From: Rheinheimera sp. D18
GTDB lineage: Bacteria; Pseudomonadota; Gammaproteobacteria; Enterobacterales; Alteromonadaceae
DNA: 64,000 nucleotides
Assembly: GCF_004345025.1 (NCBI RefSeq)
Contig: NZ_CP037745.1
Coordinates: 2,232,001-2,296,000, forward strand
Direction: 5' to 3'
In this document: positions 54,375 to 64,000 of the stretch, piece by piece
Numbering within the stretch: the stretch's first letter is position 1
How the letters are laid out: the number at the start of each line of letters is the position of its first letter
Program-made: the position numbers and the translations under genes
Notes under the pieces: generated by a model
The model's input: the letters and a program-made list of their open reading frames with translations, nothing else
Database searches by the model: none
What the model was told of the DNA's origin: nothing

Positions 54375-56114
54375 TTACATACGCTCCATCGTTTCTATAC
54401 CTAACAATTCTAGCCCCTGCTTAAGCATGCGTGCGGCAAAAATACTAAGCATTAAACGGCTGTCACGTTGCGCCGGTTCAACACCCTCTTTGAGTATTGG
54501 GCAGGCTTCATAAAATGTCATATACAGACTTGCCAACTCGTATAGATAATTACAGAGCAAGTTAGGCTGCGCATCTTTAATAACCTGCGCTAATGTTTCT
54601 TCAAAGCGAAGTAATTTTACTGCTAGCTGCTTTTCTTGCTCGTCAACCAACAGTACTTTTGCGACAAAGTTGTCGTTGATATCGGCGCGACGTAAAATGC
54701 TGCGTACTCGGGTATAAGCATATTGCAGATAAGGTGCGGTAGCACCTTCAAAGCTCAGCATCGCATTCCAACTGAAAATATAATCGCTAGTACGGTTTTT
54801 TGATAAGTCAGCAAATTTTACTGCACCGATACCGACTTTACGCGCTACTTCTTCAACTTCTGTATCCGTTAAATCACTGGCTTTTTCTTTCACTACCGCT
54901 TTAGCTCGCACTACTGCTTCTTCTAGTAATTCAGCTAACTTAACTGTGCCACCAGTTCTGGTTTTAAAAGGTTTGCCATCTTCGCCCATCATGGTGCCAA
55001 ACGGGCAATGATCGTAGCTGGTGGCATCGCGCAGGTAGCCCGCTTTACGTGCTACTAGTTCAACTTGTTTAAAGTGTAGCGCTTGACGTGCATCAGTAAA
55101 AATAATTATTCGGTCGGCGTTTAATGTGTGGCTACGGTATTGGCAAGCCGCTAAGTCAGTGGTTGAATATAAGAAACCACCACCGGTTTTTTGCACTATA
55201 AATGGCGATGGATTACCGTCTTTATCTGCCAGCTCTTGCAAAAACACCACCAACGCGCCCATGCTCTCTTCGGCTAGTGCTTTGGTTTTTAAATCATCGA
55301 TAATGCCCTGCAACATATCGTTATAAGCACTTTCTGGCTTAATGTCAGCATTAGTTAAAGTAACGTTGAGCTTTTTGTAAAGCTCTTCGCTGTGTTTTAC
55401 TGAGGTGTCAATAAACAGTTGCCACAGTTTTTTACAGTGTGCATCACCACTTTGTAGCTGCACCACATAATCACGTGATTTATCGGCAAAACCGGCTTCA
55501 TCGTCAAAACGCTTTTTCGCTTCACGATAAAAGTCTTCTAAATCGGCTAAGGCTACCTGCTCTAAATCTACGCCTGCGGCGAGTTTATCTTCCAAATGCG
55601 CAATCAGCATACCAAACTGCGTACCCCAATCGCCCATATGGTTTTGCCGAATAACCTTATCGCCCCAAAACTCAAGCGTGCGCACAACCGCATCACCGAT
55701 AATGGTGGAGCGTAAATGGCCAACGTGCATCTCTTTGGCTAAATTCGGCGCCGAATAGTCTACTACTACAGTTTGTGGTGTGACGTTGGTACTAACACCT
55801 AAGCGAGTATCTATGGCAGCAGTTTCAAGCTCTGCAGCTAACCAAGATTTGGCTAAAGTCACGTTAATAAAACCGGGACCTGCGATCTCAGTTTTTTCGG
55901 CAATCCCCTCTAGCGACAAATGCGCTAACAACTGTTCGGCAAGCTGTCGTGGGTTAGTTTTTAATAATTTGGCCGCTGCCATTGCGCCATTAATTTGATA
56001 ATCACCAAACTCGGGTTTAGTACTTACAGTAACCGCGGCATTAGTATCAGCAGGTAAACCTAAAGCAATAAAAGCCGCTTGAGTTTTTTCCGTTAAAAGG
56101 TGCTTAATATTCAT
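54375..56114 (-). CDS. argS: ArgS, arginyl-tRNA synthetase
   Basis: Class I synthetase of 579 residues. The N-terminal tRNA-binding domain, the HIGH-like motif ([18 protein letters not shown]) and the KMSK-region (here [12 protein letters not shown]) match the family, as does the C-terminal anticodon-binding domain ending LGIETMERM. The ATG at 56114 (MNIKHLL) is preferred over a TTG one codon upstream, with AGGTAAG in front. It is followed by pdxH and preceded by prfC. Confidence 0.98.
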   Translation of the reverse strand: MNIKHLLTEKTQAAFIALGLPADTNAAVTVSTKPEFGDYQINGAMAAAKLLKTNPRQLAEQLLAHLSLEGIAEKTEIAGPGFINVTLAKSWLAAELETAAIDTRLGVSTNVTPQTVVVDYSAPNLAKEMHVGHLRSTIIGDAVVRTLEFWGDKVIRQNHMGDWGTQFGMLIAHLEDKLAAGVDLEQVALADLEDFYREAKKRFDDEAGFADKSRDYVVQLQSGDAHCKKLWQLFIDTSVKHSEELYKKLNVTLTNADIKPESAYNDMLQGIIDDLKTKALAEESMGALVVFLQELADKDGNPSPFIVQKTGGGFLYSTTDLAACQYRSHTLNADRIIIFTDARQALHFKQVELVARKAGYLRDATSYDHCPFGTMMGEDGKPFKTRTGGTVKLAELLEEAVVRAKAVVKEKASDLTDTEVEEVARKVGIGAVKFADLSKNRTSDYIFSWNAMLSFEGATAPYLQYAYTRVRSILRRADINDNFVAKVLLVDEQEKQLAVKLLRFEETLAQVIKDAQPNLLCNYLYELASLYMTFYEACPILKEGVEPAQRDSRLMLSIFAARMLKQGLELLGIETMERM

Positions 56115-56126
56115 CAATCTTACCTG

Positions 56127-57713
56127 TTAATGTTCACGGGTCTTTAAGAATTTAATCTTCGGATAACGCTCTATAGCCAAATTCAGGTTAACCATGGTTG
56201 GCGCAATATAGGTCAGCGTGTCGCCACCATCTAATGACAAATTCTGGCTGGCCTTATTTCTAAATTCATCTAAAGCTTTAGCATCGTCGCTGTATACCCA
56301 ACGCGCGGTAGACACGTTTACTGACTCATACAAGGCATCAACGTTGTATTCTGATTTTAAGCGATGCACTACTACGTCAAATTGCAGCACACCTACAGCA
56401 CCAACTATAAGATCATTGTTATCTAATGGCCTAAACACTTGTACCGCGCCCTCTTCAGATAACTGCACTAGGCCTTTTAGCAATTGTTTTTGCTTTAGAG
56501 GATCACGCAAGCGAATACGACGAAACAGCTCAGGGGCAAAGTTTGGAATACCAGTAAAATGCATATTTTCACCGGTGGTGAAGGTATCGCCAATTTTTAT
56601 CGTGCCATGGTTGTGTAAACCAATAATATCGCCAGGGTAAGCTTCATCTAAATGCTCACGATCGCCAGCAACAAAGGTTAACGCTTGCGGGATCAACACA
56701 TCTTTACCAATACGAACATGGCGCACTTTCATGCCTTTTTCGTACTTGCCCGACACTATGCGTAAAAACGCGACACGGTCACGGTGCTTAGGGTCCATAT
56801 TTGCTTGAATTTTAAAGATAAAACCAGAAAAACCAGCTTCAGTTGGTTCTACCGTGCGCGTAGTGGTTTGGCGCATCTGTGGTGCTGGTGCCCATTTAGT
56901 AAGGCCATCTAGCATATGATCAACACCAAAGTTACCTAACGCAGTACCAAAAAACACCGGCGTTAATTCACCCTTTAAAAACAGCTCTTGATCAAACTCG
57001 TGGCTAGCACCCTGCACTAACTCCATTTCATCACGTAGTTGTTGGGCAAAATAACCAATGCGCTTATCTAGTTCAGGGTTATGCAAACCTTTAATGGTAT
57101 CAACATCTTGAATAGTGTGGCCCATGCCAGACTTATACAAAATGATTTCATCGCGCAGTATGTGATAAACACCTTTAAACTCTTTGCCAGAAGCAATCGG
57201 CCAAGTAATAGGAGCGCAAGCAATCTTAAGTACACTTTCTACTTCGTCTAATAAATCAACTGGGTCGCGAATATCACGGTCCATTTTATTCATAAAGGTA
57301 ATAATCGGCGTATCACGCAGCCGAGTTACTTCCATCAGCTTAATAGTTCGGTCTTCAACACCTTTAGCGCCGTCAATAACCATTAAACAAGAATCGACTG
57401 CGGTTAACGTACGATAAGTATCTTCAGAGAAATCTTCGTGGCCGGGCGTATCTAATAAGTTAACTAAACACCCCTCGTAAGGAAATTGCATTACCGAGGT
57501 GGTTACTGAAATACCCCGTTCTTTTTCCATTTCCATCCAGTCCGATGTGGCAAACTGGCCCGACTTTTTACCTTTTACGGTTCCGGCTTTTTGAATTAAG
57601 TGGCCGAATAACAACACTTTTTCAGTGATGGTTGTTTTACCGGCATCGGGATGCGAAATGATCGCAAAAGTGCGGCGGCTGTTCACTTCTGCTAAAAAAG
57701 TATCAGTGCTCAT
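56127..57713 (-). CDS. prfC: PrfC, peptide chain release factor 3
   Basis: GTPase that recycles RF1 and RF2 after termination. 528 residues with the G motifs [20 protein letters not shown] and [10 protein letters not shown], the [20 protein letters not shown] block (in part) and a typical C-terminus ([15 protein letters not shown]). Close to E. coli RF3 (529). The ATG at 57713 is used; an in-frame TTG at 57722 would add three residues. Confidence 0.98.
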   Translation of the reverse strand: MSTDTFLAEVNSRRTFAIISHPDAGKTTITEKVLLFGHLIQKAGTVKGKKSGQFATSDWMEMEKERGISVTTSVMQFPYEGCLVNLLDTPGHEDFSEDTYRTLTAVDSCLMVIDGAKGVEDRTIKLMEVTRLRDTPIITFMNKMDRDIRDPVDLLDEVESVLKIACAPITWPIASGKEFKGVYHILRDEIILYKSGMGHTIQDVDTIKGLHNPELDKRIGYFAQQLRDEMELVQGASHEFDQELFLKGELTPVFFGTALGNFGVDHMLDGLTKWAPAPQMRQTTTRTVEPTEAGFSGFIFKIQANMDPKHRDRVAFLRIVSGKYEKGMKVRHVRIGKDVLIPQALTFVAGDREHLDEAYPGDIIGLHNHGTIKIGDTFTTGENMHFTGIPNFAPELFRRIRLRDPLKQKQLLKGLVQLSEEGAVQVFRPLDNNDLIVGAVGVLQFDVVVHRLKSEYNVDALYESVNVSTARWVYSDDAKALDEFRNKASQNLSLDGGDTLTYIAPTMVNLNLAIERYPKIKFLKTREH

Positions 57714-57802
57714 AATATCCAATAGTTTGTTGTCACTTTAGCTGCAGTACCGCAACCTAAGTAGTGAATATGGCTAAAGCCAAGTATTTAATAATGGGGG
57801 CG

Positions 57803-57811
57803 ATTATAACA
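57803..57811 (-). promoter_or_regulatory. Extended -10 promoter candidate for prfC
   Basis: On the minus strand TGTTATAAT, a perfect extended -10 (TGnTATAAT), about 90 bases before the prfC ATG. No good -35 lies 17 bases upstream, which fits extended -10 promoters. Confidence 0.55.
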
Positions 57812-57849
57812 GCTTGAATAGCGCGGGCACAGAGTAGAAATAACAGTGT

Positions 57850-58293
57850 TTAAATTAGTGCACGATGCATTAACAACGCGTCTTCTGTACCGGTTGCTGC
57901 AGTATAGTAGCCTTTTCGTACCCCGTTGATGGCAAAACCAAGATTTTGATAAAGCGCAATAGCGGTAAAGTTAGAGCTGCGCACTTCAAGTAAAGCTTCT
58001 GCCGCGCCCTGCGTTTGGCCTTGGCTTAGAAAATGTTGCAGTAAAGCTTTGCCAAAACCTTGCCCTTGTGCTGCTTTTGCCACGCAAATATTAAACAGTT
58101 CAACTTGATCAGCCATCAGCTGGGCAATATAAAACCCCAGAATATCATTTTCAGCGTTTAATAATTTAACGTTGAAATAGCTGTTGGTAAAACTGCTAGA
58201 AAACGCATATTGCGTCCAAGGGTAAACATTAGCGGCCTGCTCTAATACAACAACAGCAGGGATATCTGCAATAGTAAGCGGTTTAAATATCAT
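57850..58293 (-). CDS. rimI: RimI, ribosomal protein S18 N-acetyltransferase
   Basis: GNAT-family acetyltransferase of 147 residues. The acetyl-CoA site appears as VAKAAQGQGFGKALL (Q/R-x2-G-x-G/A), and the family's EVRSSNFTAIALYQNLGF and the YPWTQYAF region match RimI. It acetylates the N-terminal alanine of S18. The ATG at 58293 lies inside the last codons of the upstream gene (11-base overlap), an arrangement like holD-rimI of E. coli. Confidence 0.93.
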   Translation of the reverse strand: MIFKPLTIADIPAVVVLEQAANVYPWTQYAFSSSFTNSYFNVKLLNAENDILGFYIAQLMADQVELFNICVAKAAQGQGFGKALLQHFLSQGQTQGAAEALLEVRSSNFTAIALYQNLGFAINGVRKGYYTAATGTEDALLMHRALI

Positions 58294-58597
58294 CGACAGC
58301 ACTTAGCAAAGCCCACAAGGCTTTTTTTTGTTCAGGCAATTCTAGCATTGCCAGTGGCGGTGTTAGTAATTGGTTATCTACGAGCAGTGCTTGAGTTAAA
58401 TCTGCTTGCACCCACCACTGCAACTTATCAGCAAGTAATAGCTCGATATCTTGAGCTAAGGAAAGTGTTAAATCAGGTAAAGATAACTTAGAGCTAGTCG
58501 TTTTAGCTGGAGAACTAGAAAAACGTTGATTCAACGCCAAAGGCGCTATTTTTAGTACATCTAGTAAGTGTTTCTGAGCAGAATAAAATTTATTCAT
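58283..58597 (-). CDS. holD: Probable HolD, DNA polymerase III psi subunit
   Basis: Protein of 104 residues. Sequence similarity to E. coli psi (137 residues) is low, but the C-terminal KKALWALLSAVDD helix resembles the psi C-terminus and the gene overlaps rimI, as holD does in enterobacteria. Psi joins the clamp loader through chi and binds SSB. The start is ATG at 58597 (MNKFYSAQKHLL); the frame is open into the neighbouring tRNA, but residues encoded there are a shadow. Alternative: unrelated small protein. Confidence 0.6.
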   Translation of the reverse strand: MNKFYSAQKHLLDVLKIAPLALNQRFSSSPAKTTSSKLSLPDLTLSLAQDIELLLADKLQWWVQADLTQALLVDNQLLTPPLAMLELPEQKKALWALLSAVDDI

Positions 58598-58609
58598 AAT
58601 AAAAAGAAG

Positions 58610-58686
58610 TGGCAGGGGCGGAGGGATTCGAACCCCCAACCATCGGTTTTGGAGACCGCTGTTCTACCAATTGGAACTACGCCCCT
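58610..58686 (-). tRNA. tRNA-Trp (CCA anticodon)
   Basis: Minus strand. Acceptor stem AGGGGCG / CGCCCCT, encoded 3' CCA, T-arm GGTTCGAATCC and an anticodon loop CTCCAAA between GCGGT and ACCGA, giving anticodon CCA. It differs from E. coli tRNA-Trp only at scattered stem positions. The gene is followed within a few bases by the holD-like gene, so it may head that transcript. Confidence 0.97.
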
Positions 58687-58698
58687 GTTGATGCCGCC

Positions 58699-58726
58699 AT
58701 TATACAAAAGCCTGTTCAAAGGTAAA
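58699..58726 (-). promoter_or_regulatory. Promoter of tRNA-Trp
   Basis: On the minus strand TTTACC, a 16-base spacer and a perfect TATAAT, followed by a GC-rich discriminator (GGCGGC) as in stringently controlled stable RNA promoters. It lies 12 bases before the mature tRNA end. Confidence 0.7.
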
Positions 58727-58840
58727 GCAAAAAGCTGCACTAACTCATTCAACTGCATAGAAAACGAGCACCCTGCGTAATTATTAGCTTAGGCTAACAT
58801 AAGCTCGGCAGTGTTCCCACCGAGCTTACTGATTAATTAG

Positions 58841-60886
58841 CTACTTTTCTACACTATCTTTGGTTTCACGGTATTTCTCAAACCAATATAGAATATAAGC
58901 TGTTTTCGCCATTAAATTACTTGGTCGACTATATATCGAGTGTGAAGCTTCAGGAATTCGCACCATAGCGGTATCAATACCACGCAACTGCAACGCTTGA
59001 TAGAACTGCTCAGATTCAGAGATAGGGGTACGGTAGTCTGCTTCGCCAGTCATCAGCATAGTGGGTGTTTTAACATTACCGACATAACTAATAGGCGAAT
59101 ACTTTAAGTAATGTTCTGGCTTTTCCCATGGCATGCCAGGGAACCAGTACTGCGAAAAGTAACTATACATATCGGCATTTAACACAAAACTAAACCAGTT
59201 GATTACCGGCTTTACCGACACCGCTGCAGCAAAGCGGTCCGTATGGCCAACTGCCCACGCTGTTAACGCGCCACCACCACTACCACCGGTAATAAATAGC
59301 TCTTTTTCATTGATAAAGCCCTTAGCTATTACGGCATCGACACCATCCATCAAATCATTAAAATCTGAGCTTGGATAATTATGGTGAATTAAATTAGCAA
59401 AATCTTCGCCATAACTCGTGCTACCGCGTGGGTTGGTATATAGCACCACATAGCCCTTAGCGGCCATCAATTGCAGTTCCATACCAAAGTGCGGGCCATA
59501 CGCTGTATGTGGGCCGCCATGGATCTCTAAAATTAATGGGTACTTTTTGCTGCTATCAAACTGCGGCGGATAAATAATCCAGCCTTGGATCTGACGTTTA
59601 TCTACTGAGGCGCTGTACCAAAACTCCTCTACTTTGCCGATATCACGCGCAAGTAGTAAATCCGCATTTAACGAGGTTAAGGTTTGCTTTTTACCTTTAT
59701 GCAGCACCGCCAACTCAGCTGGGTGTTCCGCACTCATCTGGGTATAAGCGACCAAGCCGTTATCCGCTGCCGCAAACTGACCGCCACTATAAGGGCGACT
59801 ATAAGAACTGCCACCTATATCATTCGCTAACTGTGTACGCTTACCGCTTAGGGCTTGTTCTGCTAGTACGCCTTTACCTTCGTTATCATAAGAAATATAC
59901 AGTGCTTTGTTATTAGCTAACCACTGAAACTCTTCAATACCGCGGTCTAAGTCCTCGGTTAAATTCCGAATATTACTGCCATCGCTATTCATAACATATA
60001 AACGATTTGCTTGATGCGCTAATTTACGATCGTCAAAGCCAACATAAGCAATCAGTTTTCCATCTGGTGATAACAAAGGTTGTGCGTCTGGGCCATCGCG
60101 ATCAGTTAGTTGCGTGAGTTTTCGATCTGACAAATTAAGTTTAAATAACTCACTATTCATTGGCTTTGATTGCCAATCAGGGTGGCGGTTAGCAGAAAAA
60201 TATACAGATGCACTATCTTTAGACCAGCTAATGGCACCTGAATGATTAAAATCACCTTCGGTTAACTGTATTGCCGAGCCTCCATCAGCCGACATGATAT
60301 ACAAATGTTGAAAGCCTGATTTTACGTAACCAGCGCCATCAACTCGGTACTGTTTACTATCAATATAGATTGCAGGCTTAGCCCATTCCGCTTTTTCTGG
60401 CTTGCCGGATAAGGTTACTGGCGCTTTAGCTGCCTTAGGTGTAAACATACTAAAGGCTAGCCACTTGCCATCTGGTGACCAACTCAAATTACCAGGGCTT
60501 TGCTGTAATTGGCCCAATTGTGACGTGCGGCCGCTATCTAACCATTTAACATGAATTTGCCCATTGGCAATAAAGGCCAACCGCTTATTATCGGGGGCCC
60601 AACGTGGTGAGCTGGCATTAATATCTTTATCAGTTAACGGTTGCAGTTGTTTACCATCTGCTGAGCTTAACCATAAAGTCATGCGCCGACGGTCAGTTTG
60701 TTTATCCATCCAGTTTCGGACAAAAACAACCTGCTCGCCTTTAGCATCGGGCTGGGGATCAGAGACAAACTCGAGCTCGAATACATCTTCGTACTGCAGC
60801 GGTGTAGCCGATAGGCCTAAACTGCAAGCACTAACTAATAATGCTGTAGTGAAGCACAGACGGCTTTTTATTATATTTATATTCAT
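58841..60886 (-). CDS. S9 family prolyl oligopeptidase, exported
   Basis: Serine peptidase of 681 residues. A signal segment (about 1-27) contains VSAC (Cys21), so it could be a lipoprotein, though signal peptidase I cleavage after LSA is also possible. Residues about 35-380 form a beta-propeller (WSPDGKWLAFSMF, LLSPDGKLIAYVGF and similar repeats), and about 420-680 the alpha/beta-hydrolase domain with Ser in GGSGGG, Asp in GEADYRTP and His in EASHSIYSRP. It probably cleaves short peptides in the cell envelope. Located just after the rRNA terminator, same strand. Confidence 0.92.
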   Translation of the reverse strand: MNINIIKSRLCFTTALLVSACSLGLSATPLQYEDVFELEFVSDPQPDAKGEQVVFVRNWMDKQTDRRRMTLWLSSADGKQLQPLTDKDINASSPRWAPDNKRLAFIANGQIHVKWLDSGRTSQLGQLQQSPGNLSWSPDGKWLAFSMFTPKAAKAPVTLSGKPEKAEWAKPAIYIDSKQYRVDGAGYVKSGFQHLYIMSADGGSAIQLTEGDFNHSGAISWSKDSASVYFSANRHPDWQSKPMNSELFKLNLSDRKLTQLTDRDGPDAQPLLSPDGKLIAYVGFDDRKLAHQANRLYVMNSDGSNIRNLTEDLDRGIEEFQWLANNKALYISYDNEGKGVLAEQALSGKRTQLANDIGGSSYSRPYSGGQFAAADNGLVAYTQMSAEHPAELAVLHKGKKQTLTSLNADLLLARDIGKVEEFWYSASVDKRQIQGWIIYPPQFDSSKKYPLILEIHGGPHTAYGPHFGMELQLMAAKGYVVLYTNPRGSTSYGEDFANLIHHNYPSSDFNDLMDGVDAVIAKGFINEKELFITGGSGGGALTAWAVGHTDRFAAAVSVKPVINWFSFVLNADMYSYFSQYWFPGMPWEKPEHYLKYSPISYVGNVKTPTMLMTGEADYRTPISESEQFYQALQLRGIDTAMVRIPEASHSIYSRPSNLMAKTAYILYWFEKYRETKDSVEK

Positions 60887-61002
60887 CTAGGTGTCCATTT
60901 TAGTTATAAACGCCAATGGATACTAACTGAATTACTGCGCCTGACGATAGGCTTGCGTTTAATCGAGGGTAAAAGGAGACAAAACTCTAAATCGCAGACA
61001 GT

Positions 61003-61035
61003 AAAAAAGCCCGACTCATACGAGACGGGCTTTCT
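61003..61035 (-). terminator. Terminator of the rRNA operon
   Basis: Stem GCCCGACTC / GAGACGGGC (one mismatch) with loop ATAC, followed on the minus strand by T6. It lies about ten bases beyond the 5S 3' end. Confidence 0.88.
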
Positions 61036-61044
61036 TGAATTGGG

Positions 61045-61162
61045 AGCCTGGCGGTGAACTACTCTCGCATGGCGAATGCCACACTACCATCGTCGCAGCT
61101 GCGTTTCACTTCTGAGTTCGGAATGGGATCAGGTGGGTCCACAGCGCTATTGCCACCAGGCA
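61045..61162 (-). rRNA. rrf: 5S ribosomal RNA
   Basis: Minus strand, about 118 nucleotides: 5' TGCCTGGTGGC pairs with 3' GCCAGGC, and the internal blocks CCGAACTCAGAAGTGAAACG and GATGGTAGTGTGG are as in E. coli 5S. Ends are estimated to within a few bases. Confidence 0.95.
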
Positions 61163-61312
61163 AAAACTTGTAGGGAACACGTTTTAACGCACTGTAGTGC
61201 GGCCCGTTAGGGTCAAATCCATGGAAGAATTTGATAAAAACTGTGTTCCGATATTCGGCAATCTGATTAGTAGTTACACACGTATTCTTTCTAAAAACAC
61301 CTTGGGCGTTGT
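61163..61312 (-). other. 23S-5S spacer
   Basis: About 150 bases with no tRNA. GGAACAC (61174-61180) and GTGTTCC (61243-61249) can form a long stem, likely a processing structure for the 23S or 5S precursor. Confidence 0.6.

Positions 61313-64000
<2,688 letters not shown>

Noticed and set aside
58568-58780. Plus-strand frame reading GRRDSNPQPSVLETAVLPIG
   Set aside because: A well-known artefact of translating tRNA gene sequence; the tRNA-Trp gene lies here on the other strand.

Overview
The window is a stretch of gammaproteobacterial chromosome with housekeeping gene content. Gene families, gene order (rppH/mutH, rpsP-rimM-trmD-rplS, aroF-tyrA next to pheA, rluD-pgeF-clpB, serB/ytjB near radA, holD-rimI-prfC) and moderate GC point to an Alteromonadales-type marine or brackish bacterium, with Rheinheimera/Arsukibacterium/Alishewanella the closest match from memory. 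That placement is inference. No insertion sequence, prophage, integron, CRISPR array or defence island was found. Nearly all of the window is accounted for by conserved genes.

Layout. 1-5.9 kb: partial ptsP, rppH and mutH diverging across a 381-bp region that holds three DnaA boxes and an IHF-consensus site, then a sterol-desaturase-type hydroxylase, folE, a DUF2750 protein and ettA. 6-10 kb: an unrecognised 50-codon gene ending at a bidirectional terminator, an alpha/beta hydrolase, an aromatic aminotransferase, a GAF protein and a YciH/SUI1 factor. 10.1-19.3 kb: all minus strand, with a lipoprotein M28 peptidase, two exported amidohydrolase-like proteins (434 and 1036 residues, several modules lacking the metal-binding HxH), and a membrane GGDEF-EAL protein. 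19.4-22.9 kb: cytochrome c' convergent with a b561-type cytochrome, then a penicillin-acylase-type Ntn hydrolase. 22.9-29.3 kb: aromatic amino acid block, with pheA behind a Phe-codon leader peptide and attenuator, a beta-CASP metallo-hydrolase, a LOG protein, and the aroF-tyrA operon behind a sigma-70 promoter with two TyrR-like boxes. 29.3-34.4 kb: DnaJ-related protein, ribosomal operon rpsP-rimM-trmD-rplS, ffh, and a YpjD-like protein. 34.5-40.9 kb: CNNM/CorC-type transporter, SLT lipoprotein, gshA, PAS chemotaxis transducer, pssA. 41-47.7 kb: clpB with a heat-shock promoter, pgeF, rluD, bamD, radA. 47.8-58.6 kb: a large two-PilZ protein, hydrolase, serB, ytjB-like, TatD, pdxH, argS, prfC, rimI, a probable holD. 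58.6-64 kb: tRNA-Trp, an S9 peptidase, then the 3' end of an rRNA operon (5S and most of 23S) on the minus strand.

How they work together. Phenylalanine and tyrosine synthesis is controlled by two mechanisms a few kb apart: ribosome-mediated attenuation at pheA and probable TyrR control at aroF-tyrA. Cyclic-di-GMP appears as a GGDEF-EAL enzyme and as a two-PilZ candidate receptor. The exported M28 peptidase, the two amidohydrolases and the S9 peptidase suggest a peptide-scavenging lifestyle. The most interesting non-coding finding is the DnaA/IHF element between rppH and mutH, which matches in position and parts the DnaA-reactivating sequence DARS2 of Escherichia coli. No wholly new system was found. 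The best candidates for undescribed biology are the 50-codon gene, the amidohydrolase pair with degenerate modules and the two-PilZ protein.
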